The position numbers and the translations under genes were made by a program. The notes under the pieces are model-generated. The model saw only the letters and a program-made list of their open reading frames with translations. It was not told the DNA's origin and did not search any database. A stretch of 6,943 bases of DNA from Gammaproteobacteria bacterium (lineage in GTDB: Bacteria > Pseudomonadota > Gammaproteobacteria > S012-40): the NCBI GenBank assembly GCA_029879945.1, contig JAOUPJ010000198.1:1-6943 (forward strand), in the 5' to 3' direction. Shown piece by piece: positions 5,931 through 6,943 of this stretch (position 1 is the first letter of the stretch; each line of letters opens with the position of its first letter).

Positions 5931-6422
5931 ATGAGCAGCACATCGCATTGTTTCAGCTGTAAGGGGGAATACCCGGACATAGACGGTCCAACGCACCGAT
6001 ACATGCTCTCATCCCCCGGATGCTGGGCGACCTACGGGGAAATCCTGGCAAAAGAATATTCCAGTACCGAGTACTTTCAGATACACCGATTAGGGGTGGA
6101 TGCCTATGCCGTCCAACACCCCGGAAAACAGGACAAGCAAAGTATACACTCGGTAGGCGTCCATCTGATTCGATTGTATCTGTGTCTGGAGCAGGGCGTG
6201 CCGGCAGAAAAGGCCAATGAGGCCATGCTCAAAATCACGCAGCACAAGTCCCAATATATCTGGTTGTCGCCACCTGAAAGCATGGGTGAGATTACAGCGG
6301 CTGATATTGTCAAAGAGACAACAGTAGAAGGGCATGTGGAGGCCACCAAGGCCTGGGCCAGATCGGCCTGGGAGGCCTGGTCGGATCATCACCCGCAGAT
6401 TATAGCCTGGTCTAGACTGTAG
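5931..6422 (+). CDS. DUF5946 family protein of unknown function
   Basis: A 163-aa protein that I match from memory to DUF5946, with no assigned function. Visible features: an N-terminal CFSC pair (C7, C10) that could bind zinc; GPTHRYMLSSPGCW (19-32) with H22 and C31; HRLGVDAYAVQHPG (52-65) with H52 and H63; SVGVHLIRLYLCLEQG (74-89) with H78; and a Trp-rich C-terminus with three AW pairs (AWARSAWEAWSDHH, 141-154). The many conserved-looking His and Cys residues suggest a metal site, which is inference. No signal peptide or membrane segment is seen, so it is probably cytoplasmic. The start lies 5 bases after the pteridine reductase stop with no clear ribosome site, suggesting translational coupling. 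Its last 11 bases overlap the end of folK on the other strand. Confidence 0.75.
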   Translation: MSSTSHCFSCKGEYPDIDGPTHRYMLSSPGCWATYGEILAKEYSSTEYFQIHRLGVDAYAVQHPGKQDKQSIHSVGVHLIRLYLCLEQGVPAEKANEAMLKITQHKSQYIWLSPPESMGEITAADIVKETTVEGHVEATKAWARSAWEAWSDHHPQIIAWSRL

Positions 6423-6918
6423 CCTTCTGGCCCAGTTCCAGCTCTACCCGACGCAGCGAGCCTTCCTGGTTTCCCATCGTTTCCCAGATCTGGCTATAGG
6501 CTAGTCCATTCACTGGATTGACGAGATCTTCCTGCAGATCCAGCAGTGGGCGCAAAACAAAGGCATATTTCTCGATATCTTTTCGTGGCAGGCGCAGCTT
6601 GCCCTCTTCTATGACCTGATCATCATAGAGCAGGAGGTCCAGGTCCAGTGTGCGTGGAGAGAACTTGGCTTCCTGGCGCGTTCGCCCATTCTGTTCCTCA
6701 ATCCGGTTCAGGCAGGTCTGCACTTCCAGGGCAGACATATCCGAATCGGCCTGCGCTGCCAGGTTAAGAAAGGGTTCTCCCTCAAAGCCAACCGCCGGGT
6801 TCTCATAAACAGGTGATAGTCGCAGGTTTCGAAAATGTCGATTCAAGGCCTCAATTCCGGACCGAATATGACGTTCGCGATCAATATTGCTGCCGATACT
6901 GATGTAGATGCGGGCCAT
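6412..6918 (-). CDS. folK: 2-amino-4-hydroxy-6-hydroxymethyldihydropteridine diphosphokinase (HPPK), variant pocket
   Basis: Transfers pyrophosphate from ATP to 6-hydroxymethyl-7,8-dihydropterin in folate synthesis, in the cytoplasm. The protein is 168 aa (E. coli 159). Motifs: IGSNID (8-13); VYEN (37-40); PFLNLA (49-54); R79 and R81; and FSPRTLDLDLLLYD (86-99), with the two magnesium-binding aspartates D92 and D94 and R89. Aligned without gaps to E. coli, the catalytic-loop residues H115 and R121 are replaced by R112 and Y118 (LPRKDIEKYAFVLRPL). Similar LPR...YAFVL sequences exist, as I recall, in FolK paralogues encoded near folB in other gammaproteobacteria, so this may be one of two FolKs in the genome. 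The start has no obvious Shine-Dalgarno sequence but follows the putative folB stop by one base. Confidence 0.92.
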   Translation of the reverse strand: MARIYISIGSNIDRERHIRSGIEALNRHFRNLRLSPVYENPAVGFEGEPFLNLAAQADSDMSALEVQTCLNRIEEQNGRTRQEAKFSPRTLDLDLLLYDDQVIEEGKLRLPRKDIEKYAFVLRPLLDLQEDLVNPVNGLAYSQIWETMGNQEGSLRRVELELGQKATV

Positions 6919-6919
6919 A

Positions 6920-6943
6920 CTAGTGTTTTGAACCGCGCTCTAT
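6920..6943 (-). CDS. folB: Likely C-terminal tail of dihydroneopterin aldolase (partial)
   Basis: Reading leftwards from the window edge, the in-frame codons give IERGSKH and then a TAG at 6922-6920, one base before the folK ATG. FolB proteins often end in a strand of the form VGV-IERG (E. coli VGVIIERG), and folB commonly precedes folK. The match is only seven residues, so this depends heavily on context; any gene ending by chance in these residues would look the same. If correct, folB and folK are tightly coupled. Confidence 0.5.
   Translation of the reverse strand: MERGSKH

Noticed and set aside
6350..6380. Three copies of GGCCTGG as a possible DNA repeat
   Set aside because: In frame they contain GCC-TGG, the repeated Ala-Trp pairs in the DUF5946 C-terminus, so coding explains them; spacing is irregular (15 and 9 bases).
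6090..6392. Minus-strand open frames across the DUF5946 gene
   Set aside because: The plus-strand frame has coherent family motifs (GPTHRYM, GCW, VQHPG); the antisense translations show none.

Overview
The window reads as a compact chromosomal housekeeping stretch from a gammaproteobacterium. The protein set supports this: a PrlC-type oligopeptidase, glutathione reductase, a YrdA-type gamma-carbonic anhydrase, a YgiM-type SH3/coiled-coil membrane protein, AroE, and an AroE-adjacent methyltransferase. Gene order does not match E. coli, where these genes are scattered, and I cannot name the genus. I see no insertion sequence, phage gene, tRNA, rRNA or CRISPR array, and no broken gene. Genes cover almost everything; the longest gap is about 113 bases.

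Layout, left to right. The 5' end of prlC (minus) runs off the left edge. It is divergent from gor (plus), which is followed after 13 bases by yrdA (plus). After a 113-base gap with two small hairpins and a promoter-like element comes a YgiM-like SH3 protein (plus). After an 88-base gap with a similar promoter-like element comes aroE (plus). aroE meets a MidA/NDUFAF7-type methyltransferase (minus) head-on; the two share a six-base palindrome holding both stop codons. The methyltransferase is divergent, across 43 bases, from a pteridine reductase (plus, GTG start). That gene is followed after 5 bases by a DUF5946 protein (plus). The DUF5946 gene runs 11 bases into the end of a convergent folK (minus). 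Upstream of folK, the last 24 bases of the window read as the last codons of a likely folB (minus).

The right third is the most interesting part. A PTR1/FolM-type pteridine reductase and a variant FolK (with a likely FolB) flank and face an uncharacterised, His/Cys-rich DUF5946 protein. This resembles a pterin module that could make or recycle a reduced pterin or folate, with DUF5946 as the unexplained member. The left part joins thiol redox (gor) to a gamma-carbonic anhydrase-like protein in one probable transcript. The middle holds envelope (SH3 protein) and shikimate-pathway (aroE) functions. I find no clearly new system. The leads are the DUF5946 placement, the altered substrate-pocket residues in FolK, and the stop-overlapping convergent pairs.
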